A program made the position numbers and the translations under genes. Positions 36,292-45,426 of a stretch of 64,000 nt of DNA are shown here, piece after piece. This stretch comes from Oscillatoria nigro-viridis PCC 7112. GTDB lineage: Bacteria > Cyanobacteriota > Cyanobacteriia > Cyanobacteriales > Microcoleaceae. Each line of letters starts with the position of its first letter. The first letter of the stretch is position 1. The stretch spans positions 7,413,445-7,477,444 of the forward strand of contig NC_019729.1 of the NCBI RefSeq assembly GCF_000317475.1. The letters run 5' to 3'. The notes under the pieces were generated by a model. The model worked only from the letters and a program-made list of their open reading frames with translations, searched no databases and was not told the DNA's origin.

Positions 36292-36660
36292 AATTTGAGG
36301 AGTTTGTAAACATTTATAGCAACCGCGACAATGTTTTGGATGTTCTTAAGTGCTGAAATATGAGCTTTTATTGCCTTCTTCATCAGCGCCTTTTGCTATA
36401 GCAATCCCACTCAATAGGTTGTGCTAAAAATCTAGGGGTAAGCTGTTGTCCCTCTAAATTGTATATTTCAATCACATCTCAAAAATCATAAAATCCTGTC
36501 CCAATCCGATTGTCGAACATACCAGAAAATCTTTCTGGCTTAGCAGGTGCCGCGTCGTGCCTATCCTTACTACCCCTAAATTAGCGGAATCACGGGGGAT
36601 TGCCTCTAAAAAAATATTAAAAGTAATTTTATTCTCAAAAATCATTATTTACACCTCATC
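36292..36660. other. Gap between kaiC terminator and the GGDEF-EAL remnant
   Basis: No gene is recognised in these 369 bp. They may include more of the decayed upstream part of the GGDEF-EAL gene, but no GGDEF-like codons could be read before about 36661. Confidence 0.4.
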
Positions 36661-37550
36661 ACCAGTATTGGCGTCTCCCTAGATCCACAAGATGAAAAGA
36701 ATTTCGATAGCTTGGTCAAAAATGCCGATATTTCCCTATATTACGTTAAGGTATCGGGCCCAATACCTATAGTTTTTACACGGCCACCATACCTTGGGCC
36801 AAATCCAATACCCTGGCGATCGCAAATTCTTTGAATTGTGCTTGGAAGGTGAAGGCTTCCTGTACGCTCAACCTCAGCTCGATTGGCAAACAGGTAGCCT
36901 TGCTGGTGTTAAAGTTATAGTAGGAGGGTATTGTCCTGAGCTAGCTTGGGTTCATGACCATCGATTTATTCGCATCGCCGAAAAAACTGGATTGATGTTG
37001 GCATGGGGCAAATGGGTTTGAGAGCAAGCTGGCTGGCAATATCAGCAGTGCCTAGCAGCAGGACTAATTCTTCCTAAGATCGCGGTGAATCTGTCGGCAC
37101 GTCAACTCAGCCAACCGACTTTAATCGCTAAGAGCGATCGCATTGTTGAGCGCACCGAGATGAAGCCAAAATATCTATAGCTAGAGATTACGGAAACTGT
37201 CAAGATGCTTAATGTTCACATTACCTACAATCTTTTGAGCCAATTATCGGAGCATGGTATTGGCATTTATGTCGATGATTTTGGACTGGCTATGCTGCTT
37301 TTAACAACCTGAAAAATTTTCCGGTGAAGTCGCTCAAAATCGATCGCTCATTTGTGGGCGATTTAGCCAGCGATCCGAGCGATCGCGGAATTGCCAAAGC
37401 CATAGTTGCAATCCCAGATGGCTTAAATCTGAGCATAATTGCCGAAGGAATGGAAACCCCAGCGAAATGGGAATAGTTACAAGCGAGCACCTAGGAAATC
37501 GGGCAGCGTTATATGTTGAGGAAGCCTGCCATTGCTGAGGTTGCCATTCA
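36661..37550 (+). pseudogene. Decayed GGDEF-EAL (c-di-GMP) gene
   Basis: From 36661 one frame reads TSIGVSLDPQDEKNFDSLVK, then NADISLYYVK, the end of a GGDEF domain. An EAL domain follows in shifting frames: GEGFLYAQPQLDWQTGSLAGV, IAVNLSARQLSQPTL, a stop before LEITETV, IGIYVDDFGL, LKIDRSFVGDLASDP and LNLSIIAEGMET, then a stop. At least three stops and several frameshifts break it. The catalytic EAL tripeptide position reads KVI, so activity would be lost even without the stops. The remnant lies directly upstream of the RsbQ-like gene, where a GGDEF-type partner survives downstream instead. Confidence 0.85.
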
Positions 37551-37658
37551 ATTAATCCGACATCCTGAATTGTTGTCTACGACTATGTGGGATCGGCAAT
37601 TCTCCCTCATGAAAGCGCGCAAAAGTCTTATAATCAATTTAATGCTCGTGTCGCTCAA

Positions 37659-38474
37659 ATGACTAAAAATATTTTCTTACGGAATAATATAAAAGTGTTT
37701 GGACAAGGCACCCAGACGATGATGTTTGCTCATGGATTTGGGTGCGATCAAAATATGTGGCGTTTCGTAACACTGGCCTTCGAGAAGGACTACAAAATCA
37801 TCCTATTTGATTATGTAGGTTCTGGAAAGTCTGATATTAGTGCGTACAGTTATGAACGTTACAGCGACCTCAATGGGTATGTTCAGGATGTCCTCGATAT
37901 TTGTGAAGAATTGGCGTTGGCTGATGTGATTTTTGTCGGTCATTCGGTCAGCAGTATTATCGGCATCCTGTCCTCTATTCAAGCTCCTAATTACTTTAAT
38001 CGCCTGATTCTCCTAGGGCCTTCACCCTGCTACATCAATGATTTACCAAATTATTACGGAGGGTTCGATCGCAAAGATATTGAGGATCTCCTCGATATTA
38101 TGGAGAAAAATTACATTGGTTGGGCAAGCTTTCTGGCGCCAATGGTGATGCAGAATCAGGATCGTCCTGAGTTAAGTGAGGAACTTGAGACAAGTTTTTG
38201 CTCCACCGATCCGGTGATTGCAAGTCGCTTTGCCGAAGTAACTTTTTACTCTGACAATCGCAGTGATTTACCCAAGGTATCAGTACCTTCACTGATATTG
38301 CAATGTGCTGATGACGTGATTGCTCCCACCGAGGTAGGGCATTACCTCCACCGCCACCTACCTAAAAGTACGCTACGGCTGATGAAAGCTACGGGACATT
38401 GCCCCCACCTGAGTCATCCACAAGAGACGATCGAGATGATTAAGGAGTATTTGAGTGTACCTCATACTACCTGA
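37659..38474 (+). CDS. RsbQ-like alpha/beta hydrolase
   Basis: A 271-residue hydrolase. The start is ATG 37659 (MTKNIFLRNNIKVFGQGTQT), which gives RsbQ-like length; a GTG at 37587 would add 24 unrelated residues. The catalytic triad is Ser96 (GHSVS), Asp219 (CADDVIAP) and His247 (ATGHCPHL), matching RsbQ numbering. The oxyanion-side FAHGFGCDQ motif is at 23-31. In Bacillus, RsbQ activates the PAS-domain phosphatase RsbP in energy stress, probably by supplying or processing a small ligand. Plant D14/KAI2 hormone receptors are distant relatives. Here the 3' end overlaps a PAS-GAF-GGDEF gene by 20 bp, so the partner PAS is probably in that protein. Confidence 0.9.
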   Translation: MTKNIFLRNNIKVFGQGTQTMMFAHGFGCDQNMWRFVTLAFEKDYKIILFDYVGSGKSDISAYSYERYSDLNGYVQDVLDICEELALADVIFVGHSVSSIIGILSSIQAPNYFNRLILLGPSPCYINDLPNYYGGFDRKDIEDLLDIMEKNYIGWASFLAPMVMQNQDRPELSEELETSFCSTDPVIASRFAEVTFYSDNRSDLPKVSVPSLILQCADDVIAPTEVGHYLHRHLPKSTLRLMKATGHCPHLSHPQETIEMIKEYLSVPHTT

Positions 38475-40095
38475 TTTGTATGCAAACATGACCTACCAAA
38501 TAGACGAGCGACTCAACACGTCACCCTGTGGATTCCTCTCGTTTGCTGACGATGGTACGATCGTAATGGTCAACGCCACATTACTGCAATTACTCGGATA
38601 CGAAAGCGATGAACTGCGGGGACAGAAGATGGAATCCATTCTGCCAATAGCCAGCAAGATTTTTTTTCAAACCCATTTCTTCCCCCTGTTAAAGCTCGAC
38701 GGTAAAGTAGAGGAAATTTACTTCTCATTAAGGTCAAAGCAGGGTAGTGATATACCCATGCTGATCAACGCTGTGCGTCGGAATCAGGGAGGAAACTTCG
38801 TCAACGATTGCATTTTGATATGTATCCGCCAGCGTATCCTGTACGAAGGTGAAATTATTAAAGCCAAAAAAGCAGCAGAGGCAGCTATTCTCGCCCAAAA
38901 GCAAGCGGAAATAGCCCTGCGGCAACTGTACGACAAGGCGATATTACTTCAAGAAATTACTCAACACATCCGTCAATCTCTTGATTTGTCTACAATTTTT
39001 GAGATTGCTTCGCAGGAGATTCGCCTGTTTCTTGATGCCGAGCGCGTCGGCATATTTAAGTTCGATCCTGACAGTAATTTTGGATATGGTGAGTTGGTTT
39101 CAGAATCCGTAGCCGAAGGATGTAAATTGGTAAGCAGAAATCAATTTAACGACTCGTGTGGTGGTGAACAAGATCCTGATTCATATCAAGCAGGGATAAT
39201 TCAGGTAGTTGAAGATATCAATAAGATTGACCTTCAACACTGTTACCGCGCTCTTTGGAAAAAATTTCCGGTTCGAGCTAATTTAGTTGCGCCGTTGCTG
39301 AATGGACAAGATTTGTGGGGGTTGTTATGTATTCATCAATGTTCTGCTCCTCGCCAATGGGAAGAATTTGAAGTTGACCTTGTTAAACAGATTGCTAATC
39401 AGTTAGCGATCGCCATTAAACAAGCGGATATTTTTCAGAAGTTACAGAAGGAATTGGCAGAAAGGCAGCAGGCCCAAGCGCGCATGAGAGAAATTAATCA
39501 ACAACTGGCACTCTCTAACGAAGAGCTAGCCCGCGCTACTCACCTTTTAGAACAAGTGGTAAATATTGATGGGTTGACTCAAATTGCTAATCGCCGCTGT
39601 TTTAATGACCGCTTAGAGCATGAATGGCAGCGGCTATACCGGGAACAAAAACCTATTTCTCTTTTGTTGTTTGATGTGGATTATTTCAAACGTTATAATG
39701 ATTGCTACGGTCATCAAATGGGGGATAATTGTCTGTTCAAACTTGCTCAGACTGTGCAAGAGGTGGTGTACCGTCCGGCGGATTTGGTGGCGCGTTACGG
39801 CGGAGAAGAATTTGGCATCATTTTGCCTAATACAGATATTGAAGGAGCGAGTGCGGTGGCCAAACGGATTCACGCTGCTATTCAAGCTTTACATATTCCT
39901 CACAAAACCTCTGATGTGAGCGATGTAGTTACTATTAGTATGGGTATCGCCAACTTGATTCCGATTTCGGAACTATCATCGGCTGACTTGATTGCGATCG
40001 CCGATCGTTCACTATACCGTGCCAAGCAACAGGGGCGCAATCAGTCCGCTACCTGCGACTACAGCGGCGATTCGATTTTTGACACTGACGCTTAA
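38455..40095 (+). CDS. PAS-GAF-diguanylate cyclase, partner of the RsbQ-like hydrolase
   Basis: A 546-residue protein. The start is GTG 38455, seven bases after AAGGAG (38442-38447), inside the hydrolase gene; ATG 38488 has no ribosome-binding site. PAS: residues 18-125 (QTHFFPLLKLDGKVEEIYFSL), the type found with RsbQ-like partners. A coiled coil lies at about 132-160. GAF: 160-325, cyanobacteriochrome-like, with Cys263-Tyr264 where Cys-His is usual, VRANLVAPLL and LWGLLCIHQC. A second coiled coil (330-365) leads to GGDEF: GGEEF at 449-453 with inhibitory I-site RPAD at 440-443, so it should make c-di-GMP with product feedback. Inputs may be a ligand through PAS and light or another cue through GAF. 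Confidence 0.88.
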   Translation: MYLILPDLYANMTYQIDERLNTSPCGFLSFADDGTIVMVNATLLQLLGYESDELRGQKMESILPIASKIFFQTHFFPLLKLDGKVEEIYFSLRSKQGSDIPMLINAVRRNQGGNFVNDCILICIRQRILYEGEIIKAKKAAEAAILAQKQAEIALRQLYDKAILLQEITQHIRQSLDLSTIFEIASQEIRLFLDAERVGIFKFDPDSNFGYGELVSESVAEGCKLVSRNQFNDSCGGEQDPDSYQAGIIQVVEDINKIDLQHCYRALWKKFPVRANLVAPLLNGQDLWGLLCIHQCSAPRQWEEFEVDLVKQIANQLAIAIKQADIFQKLQKELAERQQAQARMREINQQLALSNEELARATHLLEQVVNIDGLTQIANRRCFNDRLEHEWQRLYREQKPISLLLFDVDYFKRYNDCYGHQMGDNCLFKLAQTVQEVVYRPADLVARYGGEEFGIILPNTDIEGASAVAKRIHAAIQALHIPHKTSDVSDVVTISMGIANLIPISELSSADLIAIADRSLYRAKQQGRNQSATCDYSGDSIFDTDA

Positions 40096-40107
40096 ATCAC
40101 AATAATT

Positions 40108-40139
40108 GAGACCGAGGATAAAAATTTGTCCCCGGTCTC
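40108..40139. terminator. Terminator-like hairpin between the cyclase gene and tRNA-Arg
   Basis: GAGACCG at 40108-40114 pairs with CGGTCTC at 40133-40139, with further GGA/TCC pairing inside. It lies 13 bp after the cyclase stop and between convergent transcripts, so it may serve both. Confidence 0.6.
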
Positions 40140-40167
40140 TCAAAATCAGTCATTTTATAAATTTCAG

Positions 40168-40240
40168 TGAGCACGGAGGGATTTGAACCCCCGACCCTCA
40201 GGACCGGAACCTGATGCTCTATCCACTGAGCTACGTGCCC
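40168..40240 (-). tRNA. tRNA-Arg (anticodon CCG)
   Basis: The minus strand folds as a standard 73-nt tRNA. The acceptor is GGGCACG paired to CGTGCTC, the D-arm GCTCAGTGGATAGAGC, the anticodon stem TCAGG/CCTGA with loop TTCCGGT (anticodon CCG, reading CGG), and the T-arm GGGGGTTCAAATCCCTC. CCA is not encoded. It is isolated, downstream of and convergent with the PAS-GAF-GGDEF gene. Confidence 0.95.
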
Positions 40241-40608
40241 TCGACTTTTTACAGTATAACACATCTTGCGGAAAATGGCGAGTGCCGATCGCAAATTTCC
40301 TGCCCGACCTCCAAACCGCATGGGTCAAGCGGGTTAAACTCGCCCGCGCGATCGAATATCAGACTGTTCTCGAAGCCAAAGACTGCAACTTTTACGTAAA
40401 TGGCAACAATAATACGACAATGGGTAAAATAATAGACTTTAATCGAGCAAACATTAGGTTCACATTCGATCGGGGTCGAGCATCTACCACAGCTAAAATA
40501 GCCTGCATCTATTCCCCCTAGCTAAGCGGCAGTAAATAAATGGTGCTGCTGTTAAGACCAGTTGTGCAAATAGGGTTCTAGACTAAGTTCACCAAACCCC
40601 TCAATCTT
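40241..40608. other. Gap upstream of the dCache hybrid kinase
   Basis: No convincing gene is seen in 368 bp. Short open frames at 40183-40521 overlap the tRNA and have no motif. The tRNA promoter (minus strand) and the promoter of the kinase operon (plus strand) should both be here; TTATGG at 40606-40611 is the only start context. Confidence 0.5.
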
Positions 40609-43476
40609 ATGGTTTCTAAAATTTTAGACAAATTACCGCTGCGAACTGTTCTGATAGTTCCATTTGTATTGCAAATCGTGGGAGCCGTGGGACTCGTAGG
40701 ATATCTGTCTTTTAGAAACGGACAAAAAGCAGTTAATAACCTTGCCAGTCAGTTAATGAGCGAGGTGAGTTTGCGTGTCGAGCAAAACCTGCAAGTTTAC
40801 CTGACAACTCCCCATGAAATCAATCAAACCAAGCTGGATGCTGTCAAGCTCGGCTTGTTAAAAATGGAAAAATTATCAGCTTGGGAGAAATATCTTTGGC
40901 GGCAAGTACAATTATATCCATATATCAATTTTACCTCCGTTGGCAACAATAAGGGAGATTATAGAGCTGGTGAACAACTGTCTAACGGCTCCCGAATGAT
41001 TAATGTGATAGAAACATCTACTGGGTTAAATTTTAATTCTTACAATACGAACGAGCGAGGCGATCGCACTACAGTTACTACCATTGCCAAAAACTATGAT
41101 AATCGGCAACATCCTGCGTACAAAAAAGCCGTAATAGTCGGTAAACCTACTTGGAGTTCGGTTTTTGTTTCCTTACTAGAGCCGACATTACTTATCAGCG
41201 CTCTCCAACCCGTATACAGCGAAAAAAATCAGCTAGAAGGAGTCTTATTTACTGCCTTGCGTCTCGACCATCTTGGGAGATTTCTCAACAGTCTCAAAGT
41301 TGGCAAATCCGGTCAAACATTTATTATCGATCGCCAGGGTACTTTGTTAGCAACTTCCACCGCCGAAACACCCTTTCGCACCAAAGGTAATAAAAAACTA
41401 TTGTTTAAAGTTACAGAAAGCAGCAACCCTTTTACTCAAGCGACAGCTAAATATTTGACTGCAAACTTTAAAAAGTTAGACCAAATTAAAAAATCCGAGT
41501 TATTGAGCTTTGAAATAGATGACAAGCGGCAATTTTTAAAAGTCCTGCCGTTTCAAGACGGCAAAGGTTTAGATTGGCTGATTGTCGTAGTTGTTCCCGA
41601 AGCAGATTTCACCAAAGAAATCGATGCCAATACCCGCACAGCGGTTTTGCTTTGTTTCGCAGCTTTAGGAGTAGCTGTGGCGATCGGCATTCAGACTTCT
41701 CAGTGGGTGACAAATCCTATTTTGAGCTTAAATACAGCAGCCAAAAATATTGCTAAAGGTGAATGGGACAAAACAGTAGAAAGCGAACGCTCCGACGAAT
41801 TGGGGGAATTAGCCAAGTCATTTAACAGCATGGCTCAACAACTGCAACAATCTTTTGAAACTTTAGAACAGCGAGTGCAAGAGCGGACGGCAGAATTGGC
41901 TGTAGCTAAAGACAAAGCGGAAGTAGCGAATCAAGCTAAAAGCACTTTTCTTGCTAATATGAGCCACGAATTGCGATCGCCTCTCAATGCAATTCTCGGC
42001 TTTTCCCAACTGATGACTCGCAGCCAAACTCTATCCCCAGAACATCAAGAAAATATTAGCATAATTAGGAGCAGCGGAGAACACCTCCTTACCCTGATTA
42101 ATAACGTGCTGGATTTATCGAAAATTGAATCGGGGCGCACCACCCTCAATCCCCATAAAATCGACCTCTATCGCCTGCTAAACGACTTGGAAGATATGTT
42201 TCAACTCAAAGCACATGACAAGCAATTGCAGTTGGTTTTTGACCGCAGTCCCGATGTGCCACAATACATAGAAACTGACGAGTTAAAGTTGCGGCAAATC
42301 TTAATTAATCTGCTCAATAACTCTCTTAAATTTACCCATGAGGGCGGTGTAGCGGTCAGAGTTAGCAAACAGTCATTAGGCCGAAATCAGCAGCCAGAAG
42401 GGGGGAATTTTGAACCCTCGGAAGTACCAAAAAGTACAGAAAATTCCGCAATTAATGATATTAAAATATCTCAAATCTGTCAGTCGAACAACCAGATTAT
42501 TGCCACCCCAAATGACGATGCAGCTTCTACCTCTTCCTTCTTCCTTCATTTTGAAGTCGAGGATACTGGTCCCGGTATTGCTACCAATGAATTAGACGAT
42601 ATTTTTGAACCTTTCGTGCAAACCAAGACAGGCAAAGATTCGCAAGAAGGTACCGGGTTGGGATTGCCAATCAGTCGCCAATTTGTGGAATTAATGGGCG
42701 GCGAAATGAGCGTCTGTTCTGCTGTTGGTAAGGGAACTAATTTTAAGTTTGACATTCAAGTTATTGCGGTAGATGCGGCTGATATTGAAAGCCTAAAACC
42801 GAGCCGGAATGTTATAGCTCTGGTTCCCAACCAACACACCTATCGAATTTTGATAGTAGACGATAAACAGCTCAACCGCCAACTGTTAATTAAAATCCTC
42901 TCGCCTCTGGGTTTTGAACTAAAAGAAGCTACTAACGGTCAAGAAGCTATTGAGATTTGGGATAGTTGGGAACCGCATCTAATTTGGATGGACATGAGAA
43001 TGCCTGTGATGGACGGCTACGAAGCTACGCAATACATTAAACGTACTATTAAAGGTCAAGCTACTGCAATTATTGCGCTGACAGCGAGCGTTTTGGAGGA
43101 AGAACGGGCAGTTATTTTATCGGCGGGCTGCGATGCTTTTCTGCGGAAGCCTTTCCGGGAAGCCGATATTTTTGATGCTATGCACAAACATATCGGAGTG
43201 CGCTATATTTATGAAGATCCGGGTCACACTAATTTATCGGCAATCAAAGAGGGCGATCGCGCAATGAGTGCGGCTGATTTCGTAAAATTGCCTGAGTCGC
43301 TGGTAGCTGATTTAAAGCTAGCGATACTGAATGCAGATATGGATTTAATTGATAGCTCGATCGAGCAAATTAGATTAAAGGATGCAGTAACGGCAAGTGC
43401 GATCGCAAATTGTATAGAAAATTTTGAGTACGACAAAGTTTTAAAGTTAATATCTCAAGCAATATCACATGAATAA
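40609..43476 (+). CDS. Membrane dCache-HAMP hybrid histidine kinase with receiver
   Basis: A 955-residue inner-membrane sensor. TM1 is at about 15-36 and TM2 at about 354-371. Between them a roughly 310-residue periplasmic dCache-like domain (YINFTSVGNNKGDYRAG, GQTFIIDRQGTLLATS) should bind a small ligand. HAMP is at about 373-425, then a coiled coil. HisKA has His463 (MSHELRSPLN). The ATPase N-box is LINLLNNSLKFT, with a polar insert before DTGPGIA and GTGLGLP. A receiver (about 745-865: ILIVDDKQLNRQ, IWMDMRMPVMDG, LRKPF) and a C-terminal tail of about 90 residues follow. It overlaps the next gene by 8 bp, the first of a four-gene operon. Confidence 0.92.
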   Translation: MVSKILDKLPLRTVLIVPFVLQIVGAVGLVGYLSFRNGQKAVNNLASQLMSEVSLRVEQNLQVYLTTPHEINQTKLDAVKLGLLKMEKLSAWEKYLWRQVQLYPYINFTSVGNNKGDYRAGEQLSNGSRMINVIETSTGLNFNSYNTNERGDRTTVTTIAKNYDNRQHPAYKKAVIVGKPTWSSVFVSLLEPTLLISALQPVYSEKNQLEGVLFTALRLDHLGRFLNSLKVGKSGQTFIIDRQGTLLATSTAETPFRTKGNKKLLFKVTESSNPFTQATAKYLTANFKKLDQIKKSELLSFEIDDKRQFLKVLPFQDGKGLDWLIVVVVPEADFTKEIDANTRTAVLLCFAALGVAVAIGIQTSQWVTNPILSLNTAAKNIAKGEWDKTVESERSDELGELAKSFNSMAQQLQQSFETLEQRVQERTAELAVAKDKAEVANQAKSTFLANMSHELRSPLNAILGFSQLMTRSQTLSPEHQENISIIRSSGEHLLTLINNVLDLSKIESGRTTLNPHKIDLYRLLNDLEDMFQLKAHDKQLQLVFDRSPDVPQYIETDELKLRQILINLLNNSLKFTHEGGVAVRVSKQSLGRNQQPEGGNFEPSEVPKSTENSAINDIKISQICQSNNQIIATPNDDAASTSSFFLHFEVEDTGPGIATNELDDIFEPFVQTKTGKDSQEGTGLGLPISRQFVELMGGEMSVCSAVGKGTNFKFDIQVIAVDAADIESLKPSRNVIALVPNQHTYRILIVDDKQLNRQLLIKILSPLGFELKEATNGQEAIEIWDSWEPHLIWMDMRMPVMDGYEATQYIKRTIKGQATAIIALTASVLEEERAVILSAGCDAFLRKPFREADIFDAMHKHIGVRYIYEDPGHTNLSAIKEGDRAMSAADFVKLPESLVADLKLAILNADMDLIDSSIEQIRLKDAVTASAIANCIENFEYDKVLKLISQAISHE

Positions 43477-44905
43477 CAACATTCTTAGCACCGATCGCGG
43501 TAATATTTTAGTAGTTGACGACACCCCAGCTAATTTGCGGCTGCTAGCCGGAATTTTGAATAGCAAAGGCTATAAAGTCCGCCCCGTACCTAGCGGCGAT
43601 TTAGCGCTTTCGGCGGCAAAAGGTATGCCTCCCGATTTGATTTTGCTGGATATTATGATGCCCGAAATGAATGGGTATGAAGTTTGCGAAAAGATCAAAG
43701 CTGATGAACGCACTCGCGACATTCCGGTAATTTTTATTAGCGCGATTAATGACGTACTTGATAAGGTCAAAGCCTTTGCTGTGGGCGGGGTAGATTATAT
43801 TACCAAGCCCTTTCAGGTGGAAGAGGTTCTAGTTAGGGTAGAAACCCATTTAGCAATGTGCCAGTTGCAAAAAAAGCTCCAACAAAAAAACGATGAACTG
43901 ACCCTCACTTTAGAGCAACTGCAAGCTACTCAGAATCAATTAGTGCAATCAGAAAAAATGGCAGCATTAGGGCAACTAATTGCGGGCATTGCTCACGAAA
44001 TTAATACGCCGCTGGGGGCGATTCGATCGTCTATTGGAAATATTACCAGCTTTTTGGATAACAATCTCGAAAGTTTGCCAGTTTTTTTTAAAGAACTGTC
44101 AGCAGAACGCCAGCACGACTTCTTGCGTTTGATGTACAGTTCTAGTCAACAAAATTACTCTTTATCTACTAGAGAAAAACGAATTTTGAAAAAAGGCGTG
44201 AAGCAGCAACTAGAGTCGGAAGGCATTGACAATGCTGACAGCCTTGCTAGTATTTTAGTCAATATCGGATTGCAAGGAAATCTGCAAGAATTCTTGTCGT
44301 TGCTAAAAGATCCTGACAGCGAAAATATTATCAAAACAGCCTACGAGTTTGCTAGCATTCACAGAAGCGCCAGAACCATCGCTACCGCTACTGAACGCGC
44401 TGCAAAAGTCGTCTTTGCTCTGAAAAATTATGCGCGTTACGATGTAAATGGGGAAAAAATACAGGTGAATATTACGGATGGAATTGAAACTGTATTAACT
44501 CTTTATCAAAACCAAATCAAGCAGGGTGTGGAAGTCATCAGAAACTATCAAGATAAATTGCCTGTGGTACTGTGTTATCCCGACGAACTCAATCAAGTTT
44601 GGACAAATTTAATTCACAATGCCTTACAAGCAATGGACAATCAAGGAACTTTAACAATTGACGCGGTACAACAAGATACCAGCGTGTTGGTAAAAATTAT
44701 TGACAGCGGTAAGGGGATTCAACCAGAGATTATTCCGAAAATTTTTGAGCCTTTTTTTACTACCAAACCTGCGGGAGAAGGCAGCGGGTTGGGACTGGAT
44801 ATTGTCAAAAAAATAATTGAAAAACATCAGGGTAAAATTGATGTGCAGTCGATGCCCGGTAAAACAGCATTTACCGTGTCTTTGCCGATTAATTTAACTG
44901 AGTAG
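43469..44905 (+). CDS. Receiver-histidine kinase
   Basis: A 478-residue cytosolic protein. The receiver (about 12-130) has ILVVDDTPANLRLL, LILLDIMMPEMNG and ITKPFQ, all key residues present. A short coiled coil leads to a dimerisation/phospho-acceptor domain with IAHEINTPLGA (His near 176). An unusual helical insert of about 100 residues (FFKELSAERQHDFLRLMYS and following) sits before the conserved FALKNYARYD. The ATPase has NQVWTNLIHNALQAM, DSGKGIQ and GSGLGLD. It can relay phosphate from the preceding hybrid kinase or accept input itself. It is translationally coupled to the upstream gene by the 8-bp overlap and lies 125 bp before the next. Confidence 0.9.
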   Translation: MNNNILSTDRGNILVVDDTPANLRLLAGILNSKGYKVRPVPSGDLALSAAKGMPPDLILLDIMMPEMNGYEVCEKIKADERTRDIPVIFISAINDVLDKVKAFAVGGVDYITKPFQVEEVLVRVETHLAMCQLQKKLQQKNDELTLTLEQLQATQNQLVQSEKMAALGQLIAGIAHEINTPLGAIRSSIGNITSFLDNNLESLPVFFKELSAERQHDFLRLMYSSSQQNYSLSTREKRILKKGVKQQLESEGIDNADSLASILVNIGLQGNLQEFLSLLKDPDSENIIKTAYEFASIHRSARTIATATERAAKVVFALKNYARYDVNGEKIQVNITDGIETVLTLYQNQIKQGVEVIRNYQDKLPVVLCYPDELNQVWTNLIHNALQAMDNQGTLTIDAVQQDTSVLVKIIDSGKGIQPEIIPKIFEPFFTTKPAGEGSGLGLDIVKKIIEKHQGKIDVQSMPGKTAFTVSLPINLTE

Positions 44906-45030
44906 GTAAAGTGCCGGAGACTGAAGTCTGGGGCGAAAATTTGCAGTCTACCCGCGCAGAATGTAGAATTTGGAAAACGGTGTACTGCCCACGGGGGTTC
45001 ACCCTGCCACACTAAAGAAGGAAACTAGCG

Positions 45031-45426
45031 ATGTCTAAATCAGCAATTTTGTGTGTGGACGATGAAGTAGGAGTGTTGGAAAGTCTGGAAATTGAACTGC
45101 AACAGGCATTTAACGGTAAATATCTTTGCGAATTTGCTGAAAGTGCTGCCGAAGCCCTGGAAATTATTGAAGAGCTATGTGAAGCTGAAGTTAAAATTTT
45201 AGTAATTGTCTCTGATTGGTTGATGCCCGGAATGAAAGGAGATGAGTTGCTGATTAAAATTCATCAAAAATATCCGCAAATTGTGACAGTGATGCTGACA
45301 GGACAAGCAGACAAAGAAGCAATCGAACGCACAAAAACTCAAGCAAATCTTCATGCTTTTATAGAAAAACCTTGGCGAAATCAAGAATTAATTGAAGCGA
45401 TTAAGTCTGGTCTAGGAAATTTATGA
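45031..45426 (+). CDS. Single-domain response regulator
   Basis: A 131-residue stand-alone receiver: ILCVDDEVGVLESL with the acidic pair, VIVSDWLMPGMKGDELL with the phospho-Asp, TVMLTGQADKEA with the switch Thr, and FIEKPWR with the Lys. The TGQAD and EKPW strings mark the subgroup often joined to HD-GYP or cyclase outputs. AAAGAAGGAAACTAGCG precedes the ATG (ribosome-binding site GAAGGA). It overlaps the next gene by ATGA (4 bp), whose N-terminal receiver is a close relative, so the pair may have arisen by duplication. Confidence 0.92.
   Translation: MSKSAILCVDDEVGVLESLEIELQQAFNGKYLCEFAESAAEALEIIEELCEAEVKILVIVSDWLMPGMKGDELLIKIHQKYPQIVTVMLTGQADKEAIERTKTQANLHAFIEKPWRNQELIEAIKSGLGNL

Noticed and set aside
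40097-40321. Minus-strand open frame of 74 codons containing HVAQWIEHQVPVLRVGGSNPS
   Set aside because: It is the translation of tRNA-Arg(CCG); the tRNA explains the sequence.
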